DNA from: Candidatus Vogelbacteria bacterium CG22_combo_CG10-13_8_21_14_all_37_9
Lineage (GTDB): Bacteria > Patescibacteriota > Minisyncoccia > Phycocordibacterales > XYD1-FULL-46-19
Reading direction: 5' to 3'
Length of the DNA: 14,705 nt
Assembly (NCBI GenBank): GCA_002772495.1
Contig: PCSX01000008.1
Span: 15,716-30,420 of the forward strand
Part shown: positions 5,692-12,475 of the stretch, piece after piece
How positions within the stretch are numbered: position 1 is the first letter of the stretch
Layout: the number at the start of each line of letters is the position of its first letter
Position numbers and translations under genes: made by a program
Notes under the pieces: model-generated
Database searches by the model: none
Seen by the model: the letters and a program-made list of their open reading frames with translations, nothing else
Told to the model about the DNA's origin: nothing

Positions 5692-5697
5692 ATTATA
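5692..5697 (-). promoter_or_regulatory. Possible -10 box for rpmG
   Basis: A perfect TATAAT between tRNA-Tyr and rpmG, without a good -35. It would give a leader of about 60-77 nt. Confidence 0.3.
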
Positions 5698-5736
5698 AAC
5701 ACATTCAATCGATAGCCCTTCAGGGTTTGTAGATTG

Positions 5737-5819
5737 TGCGTAGGGGAGGATTCGAACCTCCGTAGACCGAAGCCAGCAGTTTTACAGACTGCCCTCGTTG
5801 ACCGCTTGAGTACCTACGC
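5737..5819 (-). tRNA. tRNA-Tyr (anticodon GTA)
   Basis: Acceptor GCGTAGG pairs with CCTACGC; anticodon loop CTGTAAA, anticodon GTA, reading UAY. A long variable arm (CTGGCTTCGGTCTAC region) gives the class II form expected for bacterial Tyr. T-arm GGAGG/CCTCC. Discriminator A; CCA is not encoded. Its first six bases contain the end of the upstream coding sequence, including the TAG stop. Confidence 0.94.
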
Positions 5820-6431
5820 AAATTCTTTTTTGTAATCCTCGATCCAAGTCAAAATCTGCTTCAATAATTTTTTATCCCCATAACGGATATGAATCATACC
5901 ATGGGGCATTTTAGATTTTTTACCCTCTTGATAATCTTGACGAATATAAGGTTGTGAAAATTGTCGAAGACTAACTTGACATATTTTACTCCAAAATTTG
6001 ATTAAATCAAGTGGTTTTTGATTAGCATAGCAATACAAATAAATTCGTAAACGGTCTTCTTTAATTCCGCAAATTTCTCGTAAAAAACGTAAAAACACTT
6101 TAACCATTTGAACATCCGAATTAGCTAGATCAACTAAATTAGCAGTACTAGCTTTAAAACCTTCACCCCAATATAAAGTAATACCAATATTTTTTAATTT
6201 TTCTTCTGATTTACTTAAATGACTTTTTAAAACATAAGTTGCCGGCTTTCGATCATAAATTAATTTATTACTCTCAATCGTTGTTCTTCTTTTAAGTTGA
6301 TGTTGTCGCATGAAATGATAGACGACATCCAGAGAAACACCTAAAACTAAAGCAATCTGTCGGACACTATGACAGTCTTGATAATATAATTTTTTAATTA
6401 AGTTTAAATTATCTGATCCTAACTTAGCCAT
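5814..6431 (-). CDS. HTH protein with LAGLIDADG-like segment
   Basis: A predicted DNA-binding protein. Residues of about 8-45 form a resolvase-type helix-turn-helix (HSVRQIALVLGVSLDVVYHF). A second part from about 80 has a motif reminiscent of LAGLIDADG homing endonucleases (IGITLYWGEG, 82-91), followed by LANSDVQMVKVFLRFLREICGI and a strand-rich region. Such HTH plus LAGLIDADG-like proteins are, to my knowledge, recurrent in candidate phyla bacteria with no proven role; nuclease activity is only an inference. The TAG stop lies inside the tRNA-Tyr gene (6-nt overlap). Upstream is a full-consensus promoter whose predicted +1 is the first base of this ATG. Alternatives are a transcription regulator of the WhiA type or a relic of a mobile endonuclease beside a tRNA. 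Confidence 0.8.
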   Translation of the reverse strand: MAKLGSDNLNLIKKLYYQDCHSVRQIALVLGVSLDVVYHFMRQHQLKRRTTIESNKLIYDRKPATYVLKSHLSKSEEKLKNIGITLYWGEGFKASTANLVDLANSDVQMVKVFLRFLREICGIKEDRLRIYLYCYANQKPLDLIKFWSKICQVSLRQFSQPYIRQDYQEGKKSKMPHGMIHIRYGDKKLLKQILTWIEDYKKEFA

Positions 6432-6437
6432 TTTTAA

Positions 6438-6466
6438 ATTATAGACTCAACAAAAACATATGTCAA
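6438..6466 (-). promoter_or_regulatory. Full-consensus promoter with leaderless spacing
   Basis: TTGACA (6466-6461), a 17-bp spacer, and TATAAT (6443-6438), all twelve bases matching consensus. Taking 6438 as -7 gives +1 at 6431, the A of the HTH gene's ATG. Confidence 0.85.
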
Positions 6467-6488
6467 CGAAAAAGTTTCTATGACATTT

Positions 6489-6518
6489 AGTCTTTTGACT
6501 CATATTAAAGACTAACTT
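6489..6518. other. Inverted repeat between clpB and the HTH gene
   Basis: TTAGTCTTT and AAAGACTAA form a 9-bp stem with a loop of about 11 nt just behind clpB. There is no adjacent T-run on the clpB strand, so terminator function is doubtful. Confidence 0.4.
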
Positions 6519-6527
6519 AAATTTTAC

Positions 6528-9209
6528 CTAAGCCTTAATTTTAGAAGAACGACTAGCCACTCGACTAGATCGGCTGGAATTGACTTTCTTTAATTCAATC
6601 ACCGGTAAATCATTTTTGATAGTGACAGAAACAGTCCCTCCATTTTCCACTCGGCGAGCAATAATAAATTCGGCCACGGGATTGAGAATTTTAGATTGGA
6701 TCACTCGTTTCAACGGTCGGGCCCCATACTCTGGATCATAACCAGCCTTGGCTAGATAAGCTAAAACTTCCGAATTAATTTCTAAGTTAATCCCTTTACT
6801 TGACAATCGTTCTCGGACAATCGCTAATTGAAGTTCCACAATTTCTCGAATCGATTCTTCTGATAAAGGATTGAAAATAATAATTTCATCTAAACGATTT
6901 AGAAATTCGGGTCGGAAGTGATTTTTCAAACTCTCAGTGATTTTAACTTTAGTATCTTCGTAGGTATTTTGATCACCATTAGTAAACCCAATTTTTTGAT
7001 AATTACTAATAAAATTACTACCAATGTTAGAGGTCAAAATAATAATGGTATTTTTGAAATTAACCACTCGTCCCTTAGAATCAGTCAGTCGGCCATTATC
7101 CAAGACTTGCAACAGAATATTAAAAACTTCTGGATGAGCTTTTTCAATTTCATCAAATAATAAAACTGAATAAGGTCGGTGACGAATAGTCTCAGTCAGT
7201 GATCCTCCTTCTTCATACCCCACATAGCCTGGTGGCGAACCAATCAACTTAGATACCGAGTGTTTTTCCATATATTCAGACATATCCACTCGAATCAAAG
7301 ATTTTTCATCATTAAAAAGAAACTGAGCTAAAGATCGAGCTAACTCAGTCTTACCCACCCCTGAAGGACCGAGAAACATAAAAGAACCAATCGGGCGATC
7401 AGGATCAGCAATTCCCGCTCGAGAACGTTTAACCGCTTCAATAATTTTAGTCACCGCTTCATTTTGACCACGGACTCGGCGATTAATCATCTCGGACATT
7501 TTCTGTAACTTCTCAACTTCTTCTTCTAACATTTTTTCCACCGGAATCCCCGTCCAACGAGCCACCACTCGAGCAATATCAGTCTCCGTCACTTCTTCTT
7601 TAAGAATTTTTCGCCCAGTCTGAAGTCGTTTCAATTTTTGTTCTTTAGATTTAAGAATTTTTTGTACTTCTGGTAAGCGACCATAACGAATTTCGGCCGC
7701 TTTAGCTAAATCGGCTTTTAATTCGGCTTGGCCAGCTTCTAAACGTAATTGTTCCAGAGTTTTCTTTGTTTCGCGAATCTCACTAATAACATCTTTTTCA
7801 TTTTTCCATTTCAATTCTAATTCATTAGTCGTCTCTTTTAATTCACCAATATTTTGATCAATTTCTTTAATGCGAGTTTTAGTTTCTTTTGAATCTTTTA
7901 GTTCCAATTCTTTTTTAAGCGCTTCTTTTTCAATTTCCAAACGCATAATCTTCCGTTCCCCCGCTTCTAAAGCAATTGGTTTGTTTTCTAACTGTAAACG
8001 TAAAGCCGAAGCCGCTTCATCAACCAAATCAATTGCCTTATCCGGTAGAAAACGATCACTGATATAACGGCTAGATAAATTAACCGCTGTAATAATCGCA
8101 TCATCAGTAATATGAACTCCGTGATGAAGTTCATAACGATCTTTTAAGCCCCGCAAAATAGCCACCGCATCTTCAATTGATGGTTCTTCCACTAAAATTG
8201 GTTGAAAACGTCTAGTTAAAGCTTGATCTTTTTCAATATATTTTTGATACTCCTTAATTGTAGTAGCTCCAATCGCTCGTAAATCACCCCGAGATAGAGC
8301 GGGTTTGAGCATATTAGAAGCATCAATCGAACCTTCTGCCGCTCCGGCTCCAACTAAAGTATGAATTTCATCAATAAATAAAATAATTTGACCTTCAGAT
8401 TTTTCGATTTCCTTCATTATATTTTTCAAACGTTCTTCAAATTCACCTCGATATTTTGTCCCAGCCAAAAGTGAACCTAAATCAAGCGAAACTAATTCTT
8501 TATCGCGCAGAGATTCTGGAACATCATTTTTGGCAATCCGAATAGCTAGACCTTCGGCGATGGCGGTCTTACCTGTCCCCGCTTCACCAATTAAAACTGG
8601 GTTATTTTTAGTGCGACGAGATAGAATTTCCATCAAACGTCTGATCTCTTCATCCCGACCAATGACCGGATCAAGTTTATCTTTGCGAGCCAAATCAGTT
8701 AAATTTTTAGTATATTTTTCAATCGAACGATTTTTACGTGGACCATCAGGATTTCCCAAATCCATGGTTTTTAATTCTTCTAAAACTCGTAAAACACTAT
8801 CACGATTAACTTTAAAGCGAATTAGAGTTTCGCGAGCCGGAGATGGAGTATCCAGTAAAGCTAAAAACAAATGTTCAACTGAGACAAATTCATCACCCAA
8901 AGTGTGGGCTAATTTAGCCGAAGTATCAAAGATTTTTACCAATTCAGGAGTAATGTAAATTTGATAAGAAGGGGCCGCCACTTGCCCACCACCAGCTTCT
9001 TCGATCGAATCGAGCAAGTGATCGGTCAGCATCATCGAATCAACGCCTAGGCGCTCGAGAAGCGAAATAACCAGACTTTCTTCCTGCAATAAAAGCGCCG
9101 ACAGTAAATGAACCGGATTGACCTGATTTTGGCCCCGTTCGATGGCTAATTCGTGAGCCCGGCGAATGGCCTCACGAGCTTTAGAAGTAAAGTTTTGAAA
9201 TGGAGGCAT
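6528..9209 (-). CDS. clpB: ATP-dependent disaggregase ClpB, with an IGF tripeptide
   Basis: A two-ring AAA+ chaperone that pulls proteins out of aggregates. In order: Clp N-domain repeats (1-145); NBD1 with GEAGTGKT (208-215), IILFIDE (275-281), pore Y253 in KYRGEFEE and arginines LTRRF (331-335); a long coiled-coil middle domain (about 405-530), the mark of ClpB; NBD2 with GPSGVGKT (614-621), [13 protein letters not shown] (683-695), pore loop GYVGY (661-665) and sensor GARPL (829-833). At 893 residues it has ClpB length. Unlike ordinary ClpB it carries a loop insert after TSNIGS with I740-G741-F742, placed like the ClpP-binding loop of ClpC/ClpA. The C-terminus ends in a Ser/Arg/Lys-rich tail (877-893). 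It follows the HtrA-like gene by 21 bp; a TATCAT box (9224-9219) in the gap could also drive it directly. Confidence 0.95.
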   Translation of the reverse strand: MPPFQNFTSKAREAIRRAHELAIERGQNQVNPVHLLSALLLQEESLVISLLERLGVDSMMLTDHLLDSIEEAGGGQVAAPSYQIYITPELVKIFDTSAKLAHTLGDEFVSVEHLFLALLDTPSPARETLIRFKVNRDSVLRVLEELKTMDLGNPDGPRKNRSIEKYTKNLTDLARKDKLDPVIGRDEEIRRLMEILSRRTKNNPVLIGEAGTGKTAIAEGLAIRIAKNDVPESLRDKELVSLDLGSLLAGTKYRGEFEERLKNIMKEIEKSEGQIILFIDEIHTLVGAGAAEGSIDASNMLKPALSRGDLRAIGATTIKEYQKYIEKDQALTRRFQPILVEEPSIEDAVAILRGLKDRYELHHGVHITDDAIITAVNLSSRYISDRFLPDKAIDLVDEAASALRLQLENKPIALEAGERKIMRLEIEKEALKKELELKDSKETKTRIKEIDQNIGELKETTNELELKWKNEKDVISEIRETKKTLEQLRLEAGQAELKADLAKAAEIRYGRLPEVQKILKSKEQKLKRLQTGRKILKEEVTETDIARVVARWTGIPVEKMLEEEVEKLQKMSEMINRRVRGQNEAVTKIIEAVKRSRAGIADPDRPIGSFMFLGPSGVGKTELARSLAQFLFNDEKSLIRVDMSEYMEKHSVSKLIGSPPGYVGYEEGGSLTETIRHRPYSVLLFDEIEKAHPEVFNILLQVLDNGRLTDSKGRVVNFKNTIIILTSNIGSNFISNYQKIGFTNGDQNTYEDTKVKITESLKNHFRPEFLNRLDEIIIFNPLSEESIREIVELQLAIVRERLSSKGINLEINSEVLAYLAKAGYDPEYGARPLKRVIQSKILNPVAEFIIARRVENGGTVSVTIKNDLPVIELKKVNSSRSSRVASRSSKIKA

Positions 9210-9230
9210 AGATTTTTTATGATAAGATAA

Positions 9231-10016
9231 CTACTTTAAGCTGTCAATCAAATTAAGTAGACTAGAAGCGGGTAAAACAAATCCGGGTTTAACGACTAGA
9301 CCGACTAATTGATTAGCAGTATTTAAGACTGGACCACCGAGAGTATCAGAATTAGCGGAATTAGTTCGCAGTAAAGTATTAGGAGTACTAGAAGCATTTT
9401 CTGAATTCAAAAGAATTCCCACTGATAAAGGATTATTGTCAGCACTCTCTGAAGCTCCAAGACCGACGACTGTTTGACCAGTGGTATTAGATTTACTAAA
9501 AGTAATTACCGGAATTTTAGCTAAATTATTTGAATCATCATTAATCCGGAAAATAGCTATGCTCTTGTCTTTATCAATTAAAGCCCAAGTTAAAGTTATT
9601 TTTTTATCAGCATCAGTTTTTAGAAAATAACTTAGATTATCTTTTAAGCCACTAGAACTAGTTAAAAATAATTTCTGATCGGCTAAAATTAAACCAGAGT
9701 TAAGAGCTAAACTAGTACCGTCTACAGAGTTCAAATATAATTTAACCACCGCAGGTGAAGAAAAATTAATTGTCTTAACAATTTTTTCACCATCGGTATT
9801 TGGCACCGGTACTTCTTTAGTGACTGTTTGAACCACTAATTGAGGGACGATCTTTTCGACGGTTCTTTCCACCACTCGGTTGATGACTTGGCTAGGATTC
9901 TGATCAGGATTAACTAAAAGCGACACCGTTAAAATTCCAGTGGCAATCGAAGTGATAAAAGAGGCCAAAATGGCTAAGAGAACTAATTGACTATGATTTA
10001 AATCTTCTAATTGCAT
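9231..10016 (-). CDS. Membrane-anchored HtrA/trypsin-like protein, catalytic triad lost
   Basis: A short N-terminus and one membrane helix (about 10-35) are followed by a Val/Glu-rich linker (about 42-72) and a domain that follows the trypsin/HtrA plan. It has SGLILADQKLFLTSSSGL (107-124) where active enzymes have a GLILT..H segment, DKSIAIFRI (150-158) matching the Asp strand, and SDTLGGPVLNTANQLVGLV (223-241) matching the GNSGGP segment. The catalytic serine position is L226 and no histidine is found at the expected place, so peptidase activity is unlikely. There is no PDZ domain. It could act as an extracytoplasmic binding or scaffold protein (inference). It starts 8 bp after the sodA stop with no Shine-Dalgarno, so it is probably co-transcribed with sodA. 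Confidence 0.75.
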   Translation of the reverse strand: MQLEDLNHSQLVLLAILASFITSIATGILTVSLLVNPDQNPSQVINRVVERTVEKIVPQLVVQTVTKEVPVPNTDGEKIVKTINFSSPAVVKLYLNSVDGTSLALNSGLILADQKLFLTSSSGLKDNLSYFLKTDADKKITLTWALIDKDKSIAIFRINDDSNNLAKIPVITFSKSNTTGQTVVGLGASESADNNPLSVGILLNSENASSTPNTLLRTNSANSDTLGGPVLNTANQLVGLVVKPGFVLPASSLLNLIDSLK

Positions 10017-10024
10017 AAAAATGT

Positions 10025-10648
10025 TTAAACTTTTAAATTATTTTTAATTGTATCGTAATGTTTAGCGACCGCTGGCCAATCGACAACTTGGAAAAAAGCA
10101 TCGATAAATTCTACTCGACGATTTTGGTATTTTAAATAATAAGCATGTTCCCAAACATCGCAAGCTAAGATTGGTTGGAGACCTAAAGATAAGGGTGAAT
10201 CTTGATTAGCGGTAGTAACTATCTGCAGACCAGATTGATCTAAGGTCAGCCAAACCCAACCAGAACCAAAAACCGATAAAGCTTTTTCAGTAAAATCTTT
10301 TTTAAATTGCTCAAAAGACGAAAACTTGAGTTTTATCGCTTCAGCTAAATCTCCAGTCGCTTCAGTTTGATCTGAATGTGGACCAATCAAATTAAAAAAT
10401 AAATTATGATTAGCATAACCACCACCAGAATTTCGAACCGCTGATTTTAATTCTTCCGGCAAAGTAGCCAAATTAGTTAATAAATCTTCAATGGGCTGAG
10501 CCGCTAAATCAGGCGAGTTAGTTAAAGCTAGATTTAATTTATCAAGATATGACTGATGGTGTTTATCATGATGAAGCTTCATCGTGGCTTCATCAAAATA
10601 AGGCTCTAAATCAGCGTAACCATAATTAAGTGGATTTAATTTATACAT
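10025..10648 (-). CDS. sodA: Superoxide dismutase, Mn type
   Basis: Converts superoxide to hydrogen peroxide and oxygen. The metal ligands are all present: H26 in LHHDKHH, H81 in GGGYANHNLFF, D164 and H168 in DVWEHAYYLKYQNRR; Y34 of the second sphere is kept. TANQDSPL (146-153) places the active-site glutamine in the C-terminal domain, and GGG with no Gln at 75-77, as in MnSOD and not FeSOD. No signal peptide, so cytoplasmic. Length 207 is normal. Downstream of the cysteine desulfurase by 40 bp and upstream of the HtrA-like gene by 8 bp. TGCTATAAT puts the start of transcription about 4 nt before the ATG. Confidence 0.96.
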   Translation of the reverse strand: MYKLNPLNYGYADLEPYFDEATMKLHHDKHHQSYLDKLNLALTNSPDLAAQPIEDLLTNLATLPEELKSAVRNSGGGYANHNLFFNLIGPHSDQTEATGDLAEAIKLKFSSFEQFKKDFTEKALSVFGSGWVWLTLDQSGLQIVTTANQDSPLSLGLQPILACDVWEHAYYLKYQNRRVEFIDAFFQVVDWPAVAKHYDTIKNNLKV

Positions 10649-10658
10649 AGATATTAAA

Positions 10659-10667
10659 ATTATAGCA
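10659..10667 (-). promoter_or_regulatory. Extended -10 promoter of sodA
   Basis: TGC followed by TATAAT (10664 down to 10659). Predicted +1 is 10652, four bases before the start codon. Confidence 0.55.
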
Positions 10668-10688
10668 CAATTTTAAGCTAATTAAAAA

Positions 10689-11885
10689 TTATACCACCAG
10701 TGGAAAATTAAATTCACTCTGACGATATTTGGTAATAATTTTAACTAAAGTTTTTACAGTAAACTTTAAATCAGCTTTAGTCGTTTTTCGATCTAAAGAA
10801 AATCGCAAAGCGCTATTAGCTAATTCTGGTTTCAAACCTAAAGCCAAAAGTGTTCCTGAAGGACCTTTGTCAGTTAAAGCTGAACAAGCACTCCCAGCCG
10901 AGCAAGCAATTCCCTTGGCTGATAATTCGATCACTAGCTGTTCACCCAAAAAACCGGCTAAAGAAATATTAAGATTAGAGGGTAGACGAGAAACTAAATC
11001 GCCATTAACTAGTAAATCAGGAATTTGGCGTTTTAATTCTGTTAAAAAATAATCACGCAAGCTGGCTAATTTTTTTGTTTCTTTTTCTCGCTCTTGCTGA
11101 CAAATTTGTAAAGCTTTAGCTAGACCAATAATACCCGGTAAATTAGAAGTGCCGGATCGTAAACCTTTTTCTTGTCCTCCGCCCAAAAGTAGAGGCTCAA
11201 TTTTTATTCCGCGACGAACAAACAAAGCCCCCACTCCTTTGGGACCATAAATTTTAGAACCATTGAGAACTAAAAAATCAACTCCCAATTGAGGCACCTT
11301 TAGTTCTAGAGCGCGAGGAGCCTGGCAGGCATCAGTCAAAAAATAAGGATAACTAGATTGGTTTTTTACTCTAAATTGACGAATAACTTTAGCGATTTCG
11401 GGTAGATTTTGAATTGTTCCAATTTCGTTATTAACCGCAGTGATCGCGACTAAAACAGTCTCGGGGGTTAGAGCCATCGCTACAGTTTTAGCGGAAATTA
11501 AACCAGTCGAATCAGTTGGGATAATTGTTAATTTCCAACCTTGTTGTTCTAAGAGACGACAAGGAGCTAAAACAGCTTCATGTTCCAAAGCACTAATCAC
11601 TAAATGTCGAGGGGTGGAAAAAGTTTTGGCCAAACCTAAAATCGCTCCATTAAGACTCTCGGTTCCCCCGCTAGTAAAAAAGATTTCATCGGATCGAACG
11701 ACTAAATAATCAGCGACGGTCTGACGAGCAGTGGCCAAAGCTTGAGCTGACACTAGACCAGCCTGATGAAGACTAGCCGGATTAGCAAAATAACGACTCC
11801 AATAAGGCTTCATCGCTGAATAAACTCGAGGGTCAAGAGCTGTGGCGCTAGCCGTGTCTAAATAAATCAATCGGTGCTTAAACAT
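10689..11885 (-). CDS. Cysteine desulfurase, NifS/IscS family
   Basis: A PLP enzyme that takes sulfur from cysteine as an enzyme persulfide for Fe-S assembly or tRNA thiolation. Seen: TSGGTESLNGAI (71-82), H102 in ALEHEAV, NNEIG (152-156), D185/Q188 in TDACQAP, the PLP lysine K211 in NGSKIYGPKGVGAL, RSGTSNLPGIIG (243-254), and the catalytic cysteine loop SAGSACSA with C334. The residue before K211 is Ser rather than the usual His of SxHK. A second cysteine, C328, sits six residues ahead of C334. Length 398 is typical. No iscU, sufU or mnmA lies in the window, so the acceptor is unknown. It is transcribed divergently from the DUF4446 gene, and a TGCTAAGAT box puts +1 about one base before the ATG. 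Confidence 0.93.
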   Translation of the reverse strand: MFKHRLIYLDTASATALDPRVYSAMKPYWSRYFANPASLHQAGLVSAQALATARQTVADYLVVRSDEIFFTSGGTESLNGAILGLAKTFSTPRHLVISALEHEAVLAPCRLLEQQGWKLTIIPTDSTGLISAKTVAMALTPETVLVAITAVNNEIGTIQNLPEIAKVIRQFRVKNQSSYPYFLTDACQAPRALELKVPQLGVDFLVLNGSKIYGPKGVGALFVRRGIKIEPLLLGGGQEKGLRSGTSNLPGIIGLAKALQICQQEREKETKKLASLRDYFLTELKRQIPDLLVNGDLVSRLPSNLNISLAGFLGEQLVIELSAKGIACSAGSACSALTDKGPSGTLLALGLKPELANSALRFSLDRKTTKADLKFTVKTLVKIITKYRQSEFNFPLVV

Positions 11886-11892
11886 TGGCTCG

Positions 11893-11901
11893 ATCTTAGC
11901 A
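11893..11901 (-). promoter_or_regulatory. Extended -10 promoter of the cysteine desulfurase gene
   Basis: TGCTAAGAT, the same nonamer as before rel, with predicted +1 at 11886 beside the ATG at 11885. It shares a 61-bp divergent intergenic region with the DUF4446 promoter. Confidence 0.5.
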
Positions 11902-11908
11902 TAAATTT

Positions 11909-11937
11909 TTGCTAAATTGAAACAATCCAGTTATAAT
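11909..11937 (+). promoter_or_regulatory. Promoter of the DUF4446 gene
   Basis: TTGCTA (11909-11914), 17-bp spacer, TATAAT (11932-11937). Predicted +1 is 11944, three bases before the ATG at 11947. Confidence 0.65.
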
Positions 11938-11946
11938 TAAAGACAT

Positions 11947-12414
11947 ATGATAATCTCCAATCCATTAATTATTAGTTCTATTTTAGGAGGCTTAATTTTA
12001 ATTTTATTAGCTTGGATTATTCATCTGGAGTGGCGTCTAAAAAAACTCTTGCGTGGAAAACGAGCCGTCGATTTAGAAGGGGTAATGATTGATATGGGAA
12101 AAAGTCTAGATGAGCTGACCACTAAACATCACGAGCTGGCTAATTTTTCGACTCAAATGGATGAGCGTTTGAAAAAAGCCATTCAAAAAGTCTATACTGT
12201 TCGCTTCAATCCTTTTCGAGATCATGGCGGTAACCAAAGTTTTTCGACTTGTTTTCTTGACGATTATGGAAACGGAGTCGTCTTTTCCAGTCTTTATTCT
12301 CGTGATAAGGTAACGGTTTATGCTAAACCACTCATCTCCGGTAAATCTGATTTTGAATTGTCTGACGAAGAAAATGAATCAATCTTAGGGGCCACGACTG
12401 GTCAAAAGAGCTAA
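11947..12414 (+). CDS. DUF4446 family membrane protein
   Basis: One N-terminal membrane helix (about 6-27) is followed by a coiled-coil stretch (about 45-80) and the conserved DUF4446 core: VYTVRFNPFRDHGGNQSF (82-99), then LDDYGNGVVFSSLYSRD and a VYAKPL segment ending in LSDEENESI. The family is of unknown function and in several Gram-positive genomes is encoded near parB and other chromosome partition genes; here parB lies about 9.5 kb away. At 155 residues it has the family's normal size. The promoter spacing leaves almost no leader and no Shine-Dalgarno. A terminator separates it from infB. Confidence 0.85.
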   Translation: MIISNPLIISSILGGLILILLAWIIHLEWRLKKLLRGKRAVDLEGVMIDMGKSLDELTTKHHELANFSTQMDERLKKAIQKVYTVRFNPFRDHGGNQSFSTCFLDDYGNGVVFSSLYSRDKVTVYAKPLISGKSDFELSDEENESILGATTGQKS

Positions 12415-12433
12415 AAAAGACTAGGATGACTAA

Positions 12434-12458
12434 AGGGCTCAATTAAAAAGCCCTTTTT
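12434..12458 (+). terminator. Rho-independent terminator, possible attenuator, before infB
   Basis: GGGCT (12435-12439), loop, AGCCC (12449-12453), then TTTTT. The AGCCC arm can instead pair with a second GGGCT at 12461-12465, so two exclusive hairpins exist just ahead of the infB start codon at 12476. Confidence 0.7.
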
Positions 12459-12475
12459 CAGGGCTAATTTTAAAT

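Noticed and set aside
8530-8958. Plus-strand frame of 142 codons inside clpB
   Set aside because: It is an antisense shadow of the conserved first nucleotide-binding domain; no promoter or start signal and no recognisable product.
10729-11052. Plus-strand frame of 107 codons opposite the cysteine desulfurase
   Set aside because: It mirrors the conserved catalytic cysteine region of the desulfurase and has no start signals.
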